DNA of 64,000 nt from Liolophura sinensis (GCF_032854445.1 NC_088304.1:7515704-7579703), one strand, 5' to 3'. Positions 1 to 12,100 are shown, counted from the stretch's first letter. Numbers and translations are program-made. Notes: generated from the letters alone by a model not told the origin.

Positions 1-63
1 GCAACCGTCATGTTTTTTAACCAGTGAGGTTGCCGTTTTGAATTCAGCTGTTTAGGATGCATT

Positions 64-332
64 AATTTATTTATTTATTTGATTGGTGTTTTACGTTGTA
101 CCCAAGAATATTTCACTTATACGACGGCGGCCAGCATTATGTTGGGTGGAAACCGGGCACAGCCCGGGGGAAACCCACGACCATCCGCAGGTTGCTGACA
201 GACCTTCCCACTTACGGCCGGAGAGGAAGCCAGCATGAGCTGGACTTGAACTCACAGCGACCGCATTGGTGAGAGGCTCCTGGGTCATTACGCTGCGCTA
301 GCGCGCTAACCGACTGAGCCATGGAGGCCCCG
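64..332 (-). mobile_element. tRNA-derived SINE, family A, near full length
   Basis: Read on the minus strand, it starts with a tRNA-like head: an A-box-like TGGCTCAGTCGG and a B-box-like GAGTTCAAGTCCAGC. A body follows with CATAATGCTGGCCGCC and an AT-rich tail with TTTATTTATTT on the plus strand. The same order recurs at 24379-24655 and 29292-29555. Identification rests on these internal comparisons and the pol III box pattern. Confidence 0.85.
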
Positions 333-940
333 ACAGGATGCATTAAAGTCAAGAGGTTGTCATATAATCTCTGATACTCCTGAATTAGGGATTGGGTCTG
401 CAGCTTAAGAGTCTGGAGGTTTGTCAGGTATTGATTTGCCATGAGCACTCCAGTTTCTTCCACCCATAAACCTGATCGCTATCACATGAGGGGCAAATTC
501 CTCAGTAAACTGTTAAACCCAAATCCAGTAAATACATAAACTGTTGGATGACATATCAACCGTAACTTAGGGAAAAATTCACAATTTTATTTGTAGTTCT
601 TTAGGAAATTGTTCCTTGAAGTAATTTTTCTACCTACATGGCTGTATAAGAACTCACTCAGGTACTTGTGATCAAATTGATAATTGCGATCCTTCACAGA
701 TTTTGCTGGTGAAGGAGGCATGTACTTGTGAAAGGTGTAGTGATTTAAAACTTACAATATTAAGTGAAATATTCCTACGCAAAGAAGTTAAGTATGAATC
801 GTTCAGTCAGGCATTAATAAGACAATGGAAAGAGTACACACTGTCACTAGCTTGTACTCTGTGACTTGTGAAATAAGCAGACAATTCCTGGATGTGGATG
901 TTAAAATATGATCAGATGCATAAACAAATGTCCTCTGCAG
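333..940. other. no gene recognised (upstream intron of eIF4H)
   Basis: AT-rich sequence with no recognisable coding exon. It lies upstream of the first visible eIF4H exon and is most likely intron; the RRM-coding exons are not seen here. Confidence 0.5.
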
Positions 941-1012
941 GTATAGGTGCTGGCCACCATCATATCAGTGAAATATTTTCGAATATGGCATAAAACACTA
1001 ATCAAATAAATT
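941..1012 (+). mobile_element. SINE family A, 3' fragment
   Basis: Carries GTGCTGGCCACCATC, then AGTGAAATATTTTCG and AAAACACTAATCAAATAAAT, which is the 3' part of the family A consensus seen elsewhere in the window. The 5' tRNA-like part is missing. Confidence 0.7.
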
Positions 1013-1173
1013 AATGATAACGTATATATAATAAATGTCTATGTATTGAGAGCTCAGAGGACAAGGCCTGCTGTCATGCCTCAGAAGAATACTTGGGATC
1101 TCATTGAGACTGTTATCTTTATGGTCTGAATTCATGTGTATGCTATTTTTTATTCTTCTCTTTCTTTCTCCAG

Positions 1174-1413
1174 GAGGCTATCGAGGCGGTAGGGGTGGCC
1201 GGGGAGGGTATGACTCGTATAATGACCGGGGTGGGGGATGGCAAGCCGGTGGGAGAGATGACCGAGGTTATGACAGGCCAAGTCGGGGAGGCTACCGGGG
1301 TGGTCGTGACGGCTACCGAGACGGCCGGGATGGTGGGAGGGGCTACGGTGGTTCCCGCCCCAGACGGGACAGTGGGGGAAGCAACCCACCAGAGTTCAGA
1401 GAACCCTCGCCTG
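1174..1413 (+). CDS. EIF4H: eIF4H, penultimate coding exon (RGG/Gly-Arg-rich)
   Basis: The exon starts after the acceptor TTTCTTTCTCCAG and ends at the donor CCTG|GTAAGC, phase 1 at both ends. It encodes a low-complexity Gly/Arg/Tyr/Asp tract with repeated GGYRGGR and GRDD/RDG blocks and ends in PPEFREPSP. The FREP motif before the final exon is what I recall from animal eIF4H. The factor stimulates the eIF4A helicase during cap-dependent translation initiation, and this region follows its single RRM, which is outside the window. The open frame continues upstream of the acceptor, so the splice site and not an ATG sets the start. Another RGG protein is possible from this exon alone, but the next exon decides it. 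Confidence 0.9.
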
Positions 1414-1482
1414 GTAAGCGCCATAATGTCGGCTGGCTAGAAAGTCCAGAAATAGTTCATTTTGATGGCCAGCATAGTTGAA

Positions 1483-1716
1483 GCCAGGCCAAGTGGTTAG
1501 TGTGCTCATTTTTGATCTCTGGTCATACTTGGGAAAGTCTCGCAGCAACCTGCAAATGATCATGGGCTTTCCTCAGACTCTGCTCGGTTTACTTCCAACA
1601 TAATGCTGGCCGCAGTTGTAAAAATGAAATAAATAAATCAGTGAATCAAAATTTGGTGTCTGATCACCATCATGTAAGTGAAAAATGTTTGGCGTTAAAC
1701 AATAATAAAAGAAATA
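1483..1716 (+). mobile_element. diverged SINE family A copy in the last eIF4H intron
   Basis: Begins with GAAGCCAGGCCAAGTGGTTAG (tRNA-like head), followed by CTGCAAATGATCATGGGCTTT, CATAATGCTGGCCGC and a duplicated tail ending ATGTAAGTGAAAAATGTTTG. It matches family A in order but is strongly diverged. It occupies most of the 371-bp intron. Confidence 0.65.
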
Positions 1717-1784
1717 AATGCAAATTTTCAGGTGGATAAATCTGTCATTTTGTACCTCATCTTCTTGGTTTTTGCTTTGTGCAG

Positions 1785-1975
1785 AGTCCGTGGCAGCCAG
1801 GCCAAGATTAAAACTCTTACCTCGCACAGTGAAGGCTCCTGTCAATGCAATCGCCCACACAACACGAAACGCTGACATCTTTGGCACGGGAAAACCTCGT
1901 GAGAAGGGCGATGAAGAAGAACCTGAGGAACATCACAGCAAGTCCAGAACGACCAGCGAGGGGAGCAATAACTGA
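1785..1975 (+). CDS. EIF4H: eIF4H, C-terminal exon with stop
   Basis: The acceptor TTTGTGCAG joins in phase 1 to the previous donor and completes a Glu codon. The translation continues ESVAARPRLKLLPRTVKAP, then ADIFGTGKPRE, an acidic run and SGSNN-like end (SEGSNN), then TGA at 1973-1975. The pattern RPRLxLxPRTV...IFGxxxPRE is the conserved C terminus of animal eIF4H as I know it, and is the main reason for the gene name. The residues between are more acidic than in vertebrates (DEEEPEEHH). The stop codon overlaps a TGACGTCA palindrome that begins a tandem repeat. The gene model is partial because its 5' exons lie off the left edge. Confidence 0.93.
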
Positions 1976-2385
1976 CGTCAAGGAGATGGCAACTTATAGC
2001 TCAGTTATGGTATGCTCAGTTTGCTTCATGTGCCAACTGTTCATAATAACTGATCTCTAGGAGACAGCAACATATAGCTCAGTCATGTTACTCTCAGTTT
2101 GCTTCATGTGCCAACTGTTTATAATAACTGACGTCAAGGAGACGGCAACATAGAGCTCAACTTGTGACTCAGTTATGGTAGGCTCAGTTTGTTTCATGTG
2201 CCAACTGCTCATAATAACTGACGTCAAGGAGACGGCAACAGAGAGCTCAACTTGTAGCTCAGTTATGGTAGGCTCAGTTTGCTTCATGTGCCAACTGCTC
2301 ATAATAACTGACGTCAAGGAGACGGCAACAGAGAGCTCAACTTGTAGCTCAGTTATGGTAGGCTCAGTTCGCTTCTGAGAAGACA
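1967..2385. repeat. ~90-bp tandem repeat spanning the eIF4H stop codon and 3'UTR
   Basis: About five units. The later ones are 90 bp and start AATAACTGACGTCAAGGAGA; the first is shorter and begins inside the last codons of eIF4H. Perfect TGACGTCA palindromes occur at 1973, 2129, 2219 and 2309; the unit near 2050 has lost it. Each unit also has CTCAGTTATGGTA and TTCATGTGCCAACTG. Open frames through the array are a consequence of the 90-bp period. Confidence 0.9.
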
Positions 2386-2611
2386 TTGAGTCTGGTATTA
2401 TTAACTAGTCACCTTGCACCTTGCTTATCTCATGAAGTAGTAACAGCATTTAGATGGCATAACATCAGTGGCAACATTTAGTGAACAGATGCACATTCAC
2501 TATTTTAAACGCTATTGACAGGGGTTGTGACAGGTTTGTAAGGTGGTCCCCACATTCTTTGAGAGCGATGAATGGTATTATAAATCTGCAATCTTGAACT
2601 GTTTTTCACAG

Positions 2612-2680
2612 GTCACACCCTTTGAGCCAAGATACTTCTCCAAGAAGAAGCTACAGAAGACGACACCATGGTTTGGCTAG
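2612..2680 (+). other. short open stretch after a good acceptor, function unknown
   Basis: Follows ACTGTTTTTCACAG. In phase 0 it reads a basic 22-residue stretch beginning VTPFEPRYFSKKKLQK and then TAG. It could be an alternative terminal exon or simply eIF4H 3'UTR. I found no upstream donor that joins to it in frame, so coding status is doubtful. Confidence 0.2.
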
Positions 2681-5140
2681 AAACTGATTCGAGCCCAGTG
2701 TGTACATAGTAATGGTTGTCTCCCCTTGTCGGACGTGACGATTAGGGGAGCCTTCAAAAACTTTTCTGCATTGAAGTCATCTGTTTTCATGAACAGTTTT
2801 AGTGGTTATAATGAGATCGCATTTTTGTGTTTTGGACAGAAATTTTTAGTAGCTTGTTGCACTGTAAAGCAGACATTGTGGAGAAGTGTTGCGACAACGG
2901 CAGATAACGTCTTTTATCACCCAAATTGCCTCCACCTGACTATGAGTACTCTGTAATAATTCATATTATTGGTTCGTTGAAGGTGTCATTTGTTTTTGTA
3001 TGTTTGAAAATAATCAATCTAATCAACTCATTGTTTAAGATTTACTTTAAGAGCATGTGTGTGCTGTGGATGAAGCAACCAGACGTCATTGGTAGGAGAT
3101 GTACTTTTGGGATGTTACTGGAGAGTGTAATATGCCTGATTGACATTTATACCTGATGTATCCAGCAAAACAGGCTTCATCTTGAAAACAAAATGCGCCT
3201 GGCCTTGTCAGAATGTCAACTGTTGAGGACACATTAGTAGATTTTGATAGCCACTCGTGGCAAAGGTAGCTGTTTTAGTACTGTTAATTGAGTGGCTCTC
3301 TCGGTTTGTCATCGCTCTTCTTATATCCTCACCGCTCGCAAAGACAAGAACATGGGGGCTGGCTGACACAAAAGATGTGAGATGGGAGAAGAGGTTTGGG
3401 AGACTTGTTGGTAACACAGCCATGGTGACCATGGTCACAAGTTCAACGCTTCATCTTTGTTGTTATAAACTCGACAAAATAGTATGATGAAATTTTTGGA
3501 AACAAATTTTGCTCAGCAGCATCACTTGACTCCACCTTTGATTATGAAGTCTTAAATTTATAGACCTATGCATAAGATTTCAGATATGTATTTGTTTGGG
3601 TTACAAGTGTAAGGTTTTAGTTATTTGCATTTATTTTACGAAATCTTACTGCAGAATTATTTCAGAATAATACTAACGCAGTTTAGTTGGAAATGATCAG
3701 GTCCAAAACCAGGATGGCATGTATTAAAACTGATCTGATTGATTTATGTAGATTGTGTCCCAGATACAACTAATACAAGATACAACTCAGAGCAAGGCAT
3801 TTATTTTATTTAAATTATTTAGAGACAATGAGTCAATTTATTATTGACCTTTCGTGTACCTTATAAATTTGAAAATTAAAAGATGTATCCGACTTGAGAA
3901 ATTTGTTGAAACGGAAAAGAATAAAGGTAACAAAAAAATGTGCAAAATGAACTGCCTTGTTATGTACGAAGCCCTGCTGAATGCTTTATTTAGCACTCTC
4001 AAAGCTGCCAAATTGTATCTGATATTTATTGGAAAATAAAAAGGAATACTGGGTGGTTGAGGTGTTAATATGCCATAGCCCCCTCAGGGCACGTGACCAA
4101 ACCAGTACCATTTGTAGTGATCATGATGTTTTCTTGTAAAAAGTGCGGTGTTCCCCAGTTTTATATCACTGATTGTCAATCACCAGCAATGTCATTTCCC
4201 ATTGGAGTGTAATTTTTTTTTAAAGAATCTAATATTATTATATTGAGTTTTTTTCTTGTTCATCCTCACATACATGCTGTGGATAAAAAGTTTGGGGCTG
4301 AAAAATGAATTGAAAATTTGTGCATGATCGCTAGTAATTATACTCGTCATGAGCATTTGATGTTAGAGAGCTTCTCTCCAGTGGAACCCGAATACTCTGT
4401 CCATGCGAGAAGGTCAAGGTCATGTTTGGTTAATATAGATACATGTGGATGCAGAACTTCGTATTCCCAGCCTTAATTGAATGCTTTAATGTTCTTAGTT
4501 TCCTTAACTTGTTAGCATCAGTCAGGGTAGAAGCATGTTTCATACCATTATAATTAGCACATTCTGGTAACTGGTACTTTTGAAAAAAAACAAAAAAACA
4601 ACTCATATACAGTGTTCAAAATCAAAATATGTCAAGACTTTCTGTTGTACTTGTTTTTTCCACGAACAGTGCAATAAAGGAAGGTAAATTTGCATGACTT
4701 TTACCAGATAAAATGTTTGGTGCATGGCGTTTGTTACATTTTCTGGCAGATGTGACCCTGTATATAAACTTGTTTGCCAGCCTTTTTCATCATGGTATTG
4801 ATGAACTGTATAAAAAATAAAACTTTGACATGGTGTAAACAGTGTTCTTCTGTTTTTTTTTGTTTGTTTTTTGGTTGAATTGCTCATTTAGAAACCAGGA
4901 GAATGCCCTCCACATTGTTAGTCATAAATGTAGATCTCATCATTAATGATATTCTAAAGTCTGCTGGAAAAAAGAGGGATCCAACACATCGAATGTCCCA
5001 CCACCACTTTTGTTAACAAAAGACTTTTAACAAAATACATTTAATACTTTCATTCCATTCCTGATAATGATGATGATTCTGACTTTAAGTGTATCAGTTG
5101 ACATGTGAGAAACTCATAGGTACTTGGATGACTGAAATCC
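2681..5140. other. intergenic / eIF4H 3'UTR, no gene recognised
   Basis: AT-rich. Candidate poly(A) signals AATAAA lie at 4035-4040 and 4673-4678 on the plus strand. No coding exon is recognised. A dinucleotide-poor, A-rich stretch surrounds 4585-4605. Confidence 0.5.
4035..4040 (+). promoter_or_regulatory. candidate poly(A) signal AATAAA
   Basis: Plus-strand AATAAA about 2.06 kb after the eIF4H stop. It is the first canonical hexamer I noticed in that stretch, so it is a plausible but unproven 3' end for eIF4H. Confidence 0.3.
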
Positions 5141-5993
5141 ATATCATGAATGTCAAGGATTTTCTCAAATGGTTATGATTGTGGGTTCAATTCTGACCTT
5201 GTGCAGAGAATTTGTAGATTTCCTTGCTCACAATGGTGAAAAAAAACCCAAAACATTTCATTATAAAATATTGCAAGCTCAAATCTGGGCATCTCCCACT
5301 GGTGCATTTAGTAAGCATGAACGGCACCCGCATAACCTTGCCCATGCTCTGTACGCCCAGTTTCCTCCTCCCATTTCGCAGTCATCCGGCCGCTAAGTAA
5401 GTGCACTACTGTCAATCACCTTGAGATTAGCTCTTTTTTGTTTTTTTTTTTCAAGAGGCACATTTTGCTTGATTCTGTCCTATATATCCATTTATAGTTT
5501 TGGTTTTGGGGAAGCGGGAACTTCGCTTCACTTTTCATAAAAACCTGGGACCAATATAACAGATCAGGTCCCATGAAAAACATAGTACTGGCGTATCAGT
5601 TGGCTTTTGTGCTGATGAAAGAGCATTGTTTCAAGCCAAATTTGAAGTGAAATACAGTATGTGCAAAAAACAAATTAATAATACTGAATACATTACGTGT
5701 GTAACCCCCTCCCCCACCCGCTTCCGAGGGGGTGTTGCCACATGTTTGCGAAGTCGCATCTCCTATGATCTCCTAGGCCTATAAATGCCCGAATTCCAAA
5801 AAATTGATTCATCATTTATTTTAGACACAATCCAAAATGTGATATAACATTTCAGGAAGCACCTGAATTTCTCATGATACCTTATTTCTGCCTTCTGCCC
5901 GCCTACACACATGACAAGGGCATCCAATGATGAGAAGTGACACTCACGGCCCTGACGAATGCGGGCGTGCTTGCTGTCATGTGACTGAACAAA

Positions 5994-6130
5994 ATGGCGC
6001 CCAAGCCAGTGCGCTCCATTTTCAGCGTGTTCTTCGAGTATGATACACCGAGGATCGTTCACATCAAGAGTAAGAAAGTTGGTGTCATCAACAGATTATT
6101 ACAGCTGACGATCATTGGATACGTCATTGG
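5994..6130 (+). CDS. P2X exon 1: N-terminal cytoplasmic tail and TM1 start
   Basis: Encodes [20 protein letters not shown], then [14 protein letters not shown] and the first half of TM1 ([12 protein letters not shown]). The Thr-x-Arg/Lys site conserved in P2X tails is DTPR. The donor is ATTGG|GTGAGC, phase 2. Because the downstream exons continue the protein in frame, this ATG is preferred over the upstream ATG at 5980, which is followed at once by TGA. Confidence 0.95.
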
Positions 6131-9100
6131 GTGAGCAGGCATGGTTCTAACCAAATACCGCGGTGATGTTGACTGTTACGCACGTTTACGGTTTACGCTT
6201 TGATGTGCTGCAAGTCGGACAGTGTCAGAGACTTCCAATGAACAGTGACAGTAGCTCCAGGGAGGGTATATGGTCTTGCTGTGTCGGTTTTTCCACCACA
6301 AGACCTCGACTGTTATTATACAGTTAAATATATAATATGGTAGTCTTACCAGTAGAATTTATTTTCTGATTTAGATACTGGGTTCAGAATTAACGCCATT
6401 TCAGTAGACCGACATGTATGCATACACTTTCGTTTTGAAGAGACTCAGGTGGCTTGTCTAAATGTTGATTGTCTCATCGAAATTAGCCAGATATAAACAT
6501 ATAGCGCATTAACGGTATTTCAACCCCAAATTCCCCAAAAAAATGATCACAAAACAGCTGACATCTCCAGAAATATCTTAGCATTAAAGACAGCGAGGTG
6601 TAAGTTCAAACCTGACCTTGGTCATGGAATTTGTACATTTTCCTGGTCTCACAGTTTATGCGGTCTTGAGGACAATAAATGGGTTGGTCAGTGATGCTGT
6701 TATGGCCATGCACAGTCCATAATGTTCGTTAAGAGCACTCAAGGTTGTACCAGTATGGTGGGCATATTGATCTGTACGTCATATGTGGGAACTTTTCAAC
6801 AGTTAGTGCATGGTTTAACCTGGGTTTTGTCCACCCAAAAAACTGACTCTTTATGTAAGTGGAAATTTCTTGAGTTTTGTGAAGTTCAAGCAAGTGGATA
6901 AGTTGAAAGAAGTACATGTAATTGAACAGACCAGCAAGTACAGTAATCAGTGTTTGGCCATATTTTACATTGCGTCCTTCATGGATAAATGGGAGCAATC
7001 CATGACTATGCGAGTACTGTCCAAATATAGAAAAGCAAAAATAACCATCCAGGGCTAGTGTCCCACCAGTATGGCATGCAGTTCTCCACATTGCATTATA
7101 CAAATGTAACAGTGTGACATATTAACGGTATCTACAGCTGTAACTCTGGGCTGGAGGGCATTTCAATTTGGTCTAGTGGTAGAAGCATGGTAACCCAGAG
7201 ATTGCTGGTTCAAATCCCCGGAGCTCTGGTAAGCCCTGTCACACAACAGTTTAAATAAATAACTACAGTGTTAATTACAGGGTGTATTGCTGTGAGACAA
7301 CTGGCACTCCCCTGGCTTGGTACTCAGCCTAGGAGGATATAGATTCTGTACTCTACAGAGTAATTCGTAATCCTCAACGAATTCCACCAGACATTTTGCA
7401 GTTTAGATGAATGTTATCTGCTGTGGACTGGATATATTTATACTAGTTATTTCTGTTAACACTTAAGTTCTTAAATTGATACACATTTTGCCTCTACCTG
7501 AACAATACATTTTATTTTCTAAAATCTTATGAATTATGTTTTCAAATTGCGTATAAATTTTGCTGGTCAAATGTCTTGATGATTTATATAAGCTGGTCCT
7601 GTTTAAGTGCACTTGCACTCAGGCATCAGCAACATAATCCGCAGAAACCAAATTAGTCATTTTGCAGTGAATAGAAAAACAAATAAATTTGAGGAGGTGT
7701 AACTCTTTGTTCTCTTTGCCCCTCATGATGTTGTGATGTACTTTTTGTGTCTCATGATGTTCCGTTTATGCCTCATTGTGTTCTGCCTGTGCCTCGTGAT
7801 GTTCTGTTTGTGCCTCATGATGTTCTGTTTGTACCTCATGATGTTCTGTTTGTTTCTCATGATGTTCTGTGTGTGCATCATGATATTCTGTGTGTGCCTT
7901 ATGATGTTCTGTGTGTGCCTCATGATGTTCTGTCCCTCTTAGTGTTCTGTTTGTGTCTCATGTTGTTCTATGTGTGCCTCATGATGTCCTGCTTTTGTAC
8001 CTCATAATGTTGTGTTTGTGTCTCACGATGTTCTGTTTTTACCTCATAATGTTCTGTGTGTGCCTCATGATGTTCTGTTTGTACCTCATTGTGTTCTGCT
8101 TGTGCCTTGTGATGTTCTGTTTGTGCCTCATGATGTTCTGTCTGTGGCTCATGAAGTTCTGTTTGTGCCTCATTGTGTTCTGTATGTGCCTCATGATGTT
8201 CTGTTTGTGCCTCATGATGTTCTGTGTGTGCCTCATGGTGTTTTGTGTATGCCTCATGATGTTCTGTGTGTGCTTCATGATGTTCTGTTTGTGTCTCATG
8301 TTGTTCAGTTTTTGCCTCATGATGTTCCATTTGAGCCTCATGTCCCTCACATTTCATTTAATGTGCCAAAGCCTTTCCTGTAGGTTCATCTTGGAAATCA
8401 TTTTGTCCATTGCTACCAAGAAGAATGTGACCACTGTTTTGTAGATGTGCAATTGTTTACAAGAAGGGCTACCAAGAAGTTGACCTCTATTTTGTAGATT
8501 TGCAATTGTTTACAAGAAGGGTTACCAAGAATTTGACAATGTGCAGAGCTCTGTGACTACAAAAGTGAAAGGTGTTGTGTTTACGAACTTGACAGATGTA
8601 CCAGGTATTGGCGCCCGGATATGGGACGTGGCAGACTACGTTGTGCCTTCTCAAGTTAGTATGGACACTAATGTGTGCAGTTGTATGAGCAGTCTAGCCT
8701 TCATTGAAGACCACTTGGCTTCCACAAGTATGGTGTGCATATAAAGAGAACATCACATATCATTATATTGCCAAGACCTCCATGGTATCTGTCAAAAAAT
8801 TCTTTTGCATGACTATGAACTTTCAAATAGCAGTACGCATTTGGCTGGCCACTAGCAATAAGCATTTAGATTGCCACTAGCATGCAGTTTTTTTTTTTTT
8901 TTCAATTTGATTTTGTGATGTAAATCCAGCAATAATTCTTTGCTGGTTAATGCCACTCTCTGACCTTTTCTTGGCTGGTTAATGTCACTCTTAGACCTTG
9001 TCTGAAAACTCATGCAATCTGATTAATATTTTTTTTTTTTTTTGGCTTCAGGAAAATGCAGCTTTCTTTGTAACGACAAATGCGATCGTTACTCCAAACC

Positions 9101-12100
9101 AGACTCAGTCCCATTGCGATGAGGTAAGCTTAACTGCACCGTGAAAGATCCTTACTGAGTATTATGCTTAGTCTTCACCTAAAACATGTACATAAAAATC
9201 TATAAAAAACTATAAAACTCCAAATTCAGTTCTTAGATTTGAAGATGTTTTGTTCTTTCTGGTCTCTATGATTTCAGAGCTGTCAGTACCAATGTCCTGT
9301 TTTTCACTATTATACAGCTGTACGAATGTTCTGTTTGGCCTGTTCTGAATAGTTGTACAGCTGTACAGATATTGTGTTTGGCCTGTTCTATATGATTGTA
9401 CAGCTGTACAAATGATCTGTTTGACCTGTTCTGTATATTTGTACAGCTGTACAAAAGTTCTGTTTGGACAGTTCTGCATGATTGTACAGCTGTACAAATG
9501 TTCTGTTTGACCTGTTCTGTATTATTCTGTAGCTGTACAAATGCTCTGTTTGGCCTCTCCTATATGATTGTTCAGCTGTACAAATGTTCTGTTTGTTCTG
9601 TTCTGTATGAGTGTACATCTGTACAAATGTTCTGTTTGGTCTGTTCTCTACGGTTATATGACTGTAGAAATGTTCTGTTTTGCATAATTATTCAATCACT
9701 ACATATGCGTGTTCTGCTCCTCCAGGGCCCCTCCATGCCTAATGTTAATGTATCCTGTCTGTTCTCTATGTCATTACAGGGCCCCTCCATGCCCAGTGTT
9801 AATATGTCCTGTCTGTTATCTATGTCATTACAGGGCCCGTCCATGCCTGATTATGTCCTGTCCGTTCTCTGTGTCATTACAGGACTCCTCCACGCCTAAT
9901 GTTAATGTGTCCTGTCTGTTATATATGTCATTACAGGGCCCCTCCATGCCTGATTATGTCCTGTCCATTCTCTGTGTCATTACAGGACTCCTCCACGCCT
10001 AATGTTAATATGTCCCGTCTGTTATCTATGTCATTACAGGGTCCCTCCATGCCTGATTATGTCCTGTCCGTTCTCTGTGTCATTACAGGACTCCTCCATG
10101 CCTAATGTTAATATGTCCCGTCTGTTATCTATGTCATTACAGGGTCCCTCCATGCCTGATTATGTCCTGTCCGTTCTCTGTGTCATTACAGGACTCCTCC
10201 ATGCCTAATGTTAATATGTCCCGTCTGTTATCTGTGTCATTACAGGGCCCCTCCATGCCCAATGTTAATGTGTCCTGTCTGTTATATATGTCATTACAGG
10301 GCCCCTCCATGCCTAATGTTAATATGTTCTGTCTGTTCTCTGTGTTATTACAGGACCCCTCCATGCCTAATGTTAATATGTCCCGTCTGTTATCTATGTC
10401 ATTACAGGGCCCCTCCATGCCTAATGTTAATATGTTCTGTCTGTTATCTATGTCATTACAGGACTCCTCCATGCCTAATGTTAATATGTCCCGTCTGTTA
10501 TCTATGTCATTACAGGGCCCCTCCATGCCTAATGTTAATATGTTCTGTCTGTTATCTATGTCATTACAGGGCCCCTCCATGCCTAATGTTAATATGTTCT
10601 GTCTGTTATCTATGTCATTACAGGGCCCCTCCATGCCTAATGTTAATATGTTCTGTCTGTTATCTGTGTCATTACAGGGCCCCTCCATGCCTAATGTTAA
10701 TATGTTCTGTCTGTTATCTATGTCATTACAGGGCCCCTCCATGCCTAATGTTAATATGTCCCGTCTGTTATCTATGTCATTACAGGGCCCCTCCATGCCT
10801 AATGTTAATATGTTCTGTCTGTTATCTATGTCATTACAGGACTCCTCCATGCCTAATGTTAATGTGTTCTGTCTGTTATCTATGTCATTACAGGGCCCCT
10901 CCATGCCTAATGTTAATATGTCCCGTCTGTTATCTATGTCATTACAGGGCCCCTCCATGCCTAATGTTAATATGTTCTGTCTGTTATCTATGTCATTACA
11001 GGACTCCTCCATGCCTAATGTTAATATGTCCCGTCTGTTATCTATGTCATTACAAGGCCCCTCCATGCCTAATGTTAATATGTTCTGTCTGTTCTCTGTG
11101 TCATTACAGGGCCCCTCCATGCCTAATGTTAATATGTCCCGTCTGTTATCTATGTCATTACAGGGCCCCTCCATGCCTAATGTTAATATGTTCTGTCTGT
11201 TCTCTGTGTTATTACAGGACCCCTCCATGCCCGATGTCATATGTCAGTCTGACTCTGATTGCACTGCAGGAGAACCAGTTGTCACAGGAAATGGTGGGTG
11301 CCAAAGCCTTCCTAAATTCTCACCTGGAATTACATGTGTTTGTTTATATTATTTGTATACTGAAGAGGATGTGACTTACATGATAGAGATCAGGTTTGCT
11401 GTGGGAAGAACCCATGAAGAGCCTGGGCCAAGACACAGCAGCTCACCAGACTGCTAACAGTTCACCTGACTTAAAGGTCATTGTCAGGACATTGGTCAAG
11501 GTCGGAGAAAAGCTATTCATTGTCCTGACCAGTGAGAACCTGCTGTAAAGTTCTGTATTACAGATCCACTTACAGAGATACTGTCATGTTTCTTCGTCTC
11601 AAGGGCTCAAGATACATGCAAGACTTGTTTTGTCTAATTTACCCTATGTTAGTGAAAATGTTGAATGTATGGGTATGCTTGATTGCTACTATGATCAACA
11701 GTCAAAAACGTGTAGAAAATCTTGTTCCATTTTTCCCAGCTTCAAGTATTGTTTTGACAACACTTGCAGAATTCTCACTCCTTTTAATATGGATCGCCAC
11801 GATATGGCTGAAATATTGCTGAAGGGGAGTTAAGCCATAATCATTCATTCATTCTTCATATGGAAAGGTTGGAATGAGGCTTTGGTCATGTGGTTAAAAG
11901 CACTTACATGGAATCTGTGGATTCCCCTGCTCTCACTGTCCATGGGGTCTTAAGGACAGTAAGCAGTAATCTAGAGGATACTCATGTGACCTTTTGTGCG
12001 GTCTGATATGCACCGAGATGGTGTACATTGGTGGGAATGTCCCATATTAATTTGCCAAAGATTGGTGATTTAAGGTACTGGTTCCCAAAACCCATCGTTA

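Noticed and set aside
1143-1440. Alternative open frames on both strands over the eIF4H RGG exon
   Set aside because: GC-rich exon shadows; only the splice-consistent frame continues into the conserved C terminus.
7158-7225. A functional tRNA gene
   Set aside because: A and B boxes are present but no complete cloverleaf with paired acceptor stem could be drawn.
7723-8357. Tandem repeats as possible CRISPR arrays
   Set aside because: Units are directly adjacent with no unique spacers, and the sequence is eukaryotic.
7723-8444. Cys/Met/Phe-rich and His/Glu-rich frames at 7.7-8.4 kb
   Set aside because: Generated by a 21-bp minisatellite in P2X intron 1.
10137-11457. Open frames of 367-450 codons over the 9.7-11.4 kb array as independent genes
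   Set aside because: They are periodic products of the 54-bp unit; only the frame that joins P2X exon 4 has possible meaning, as extension of that exon.
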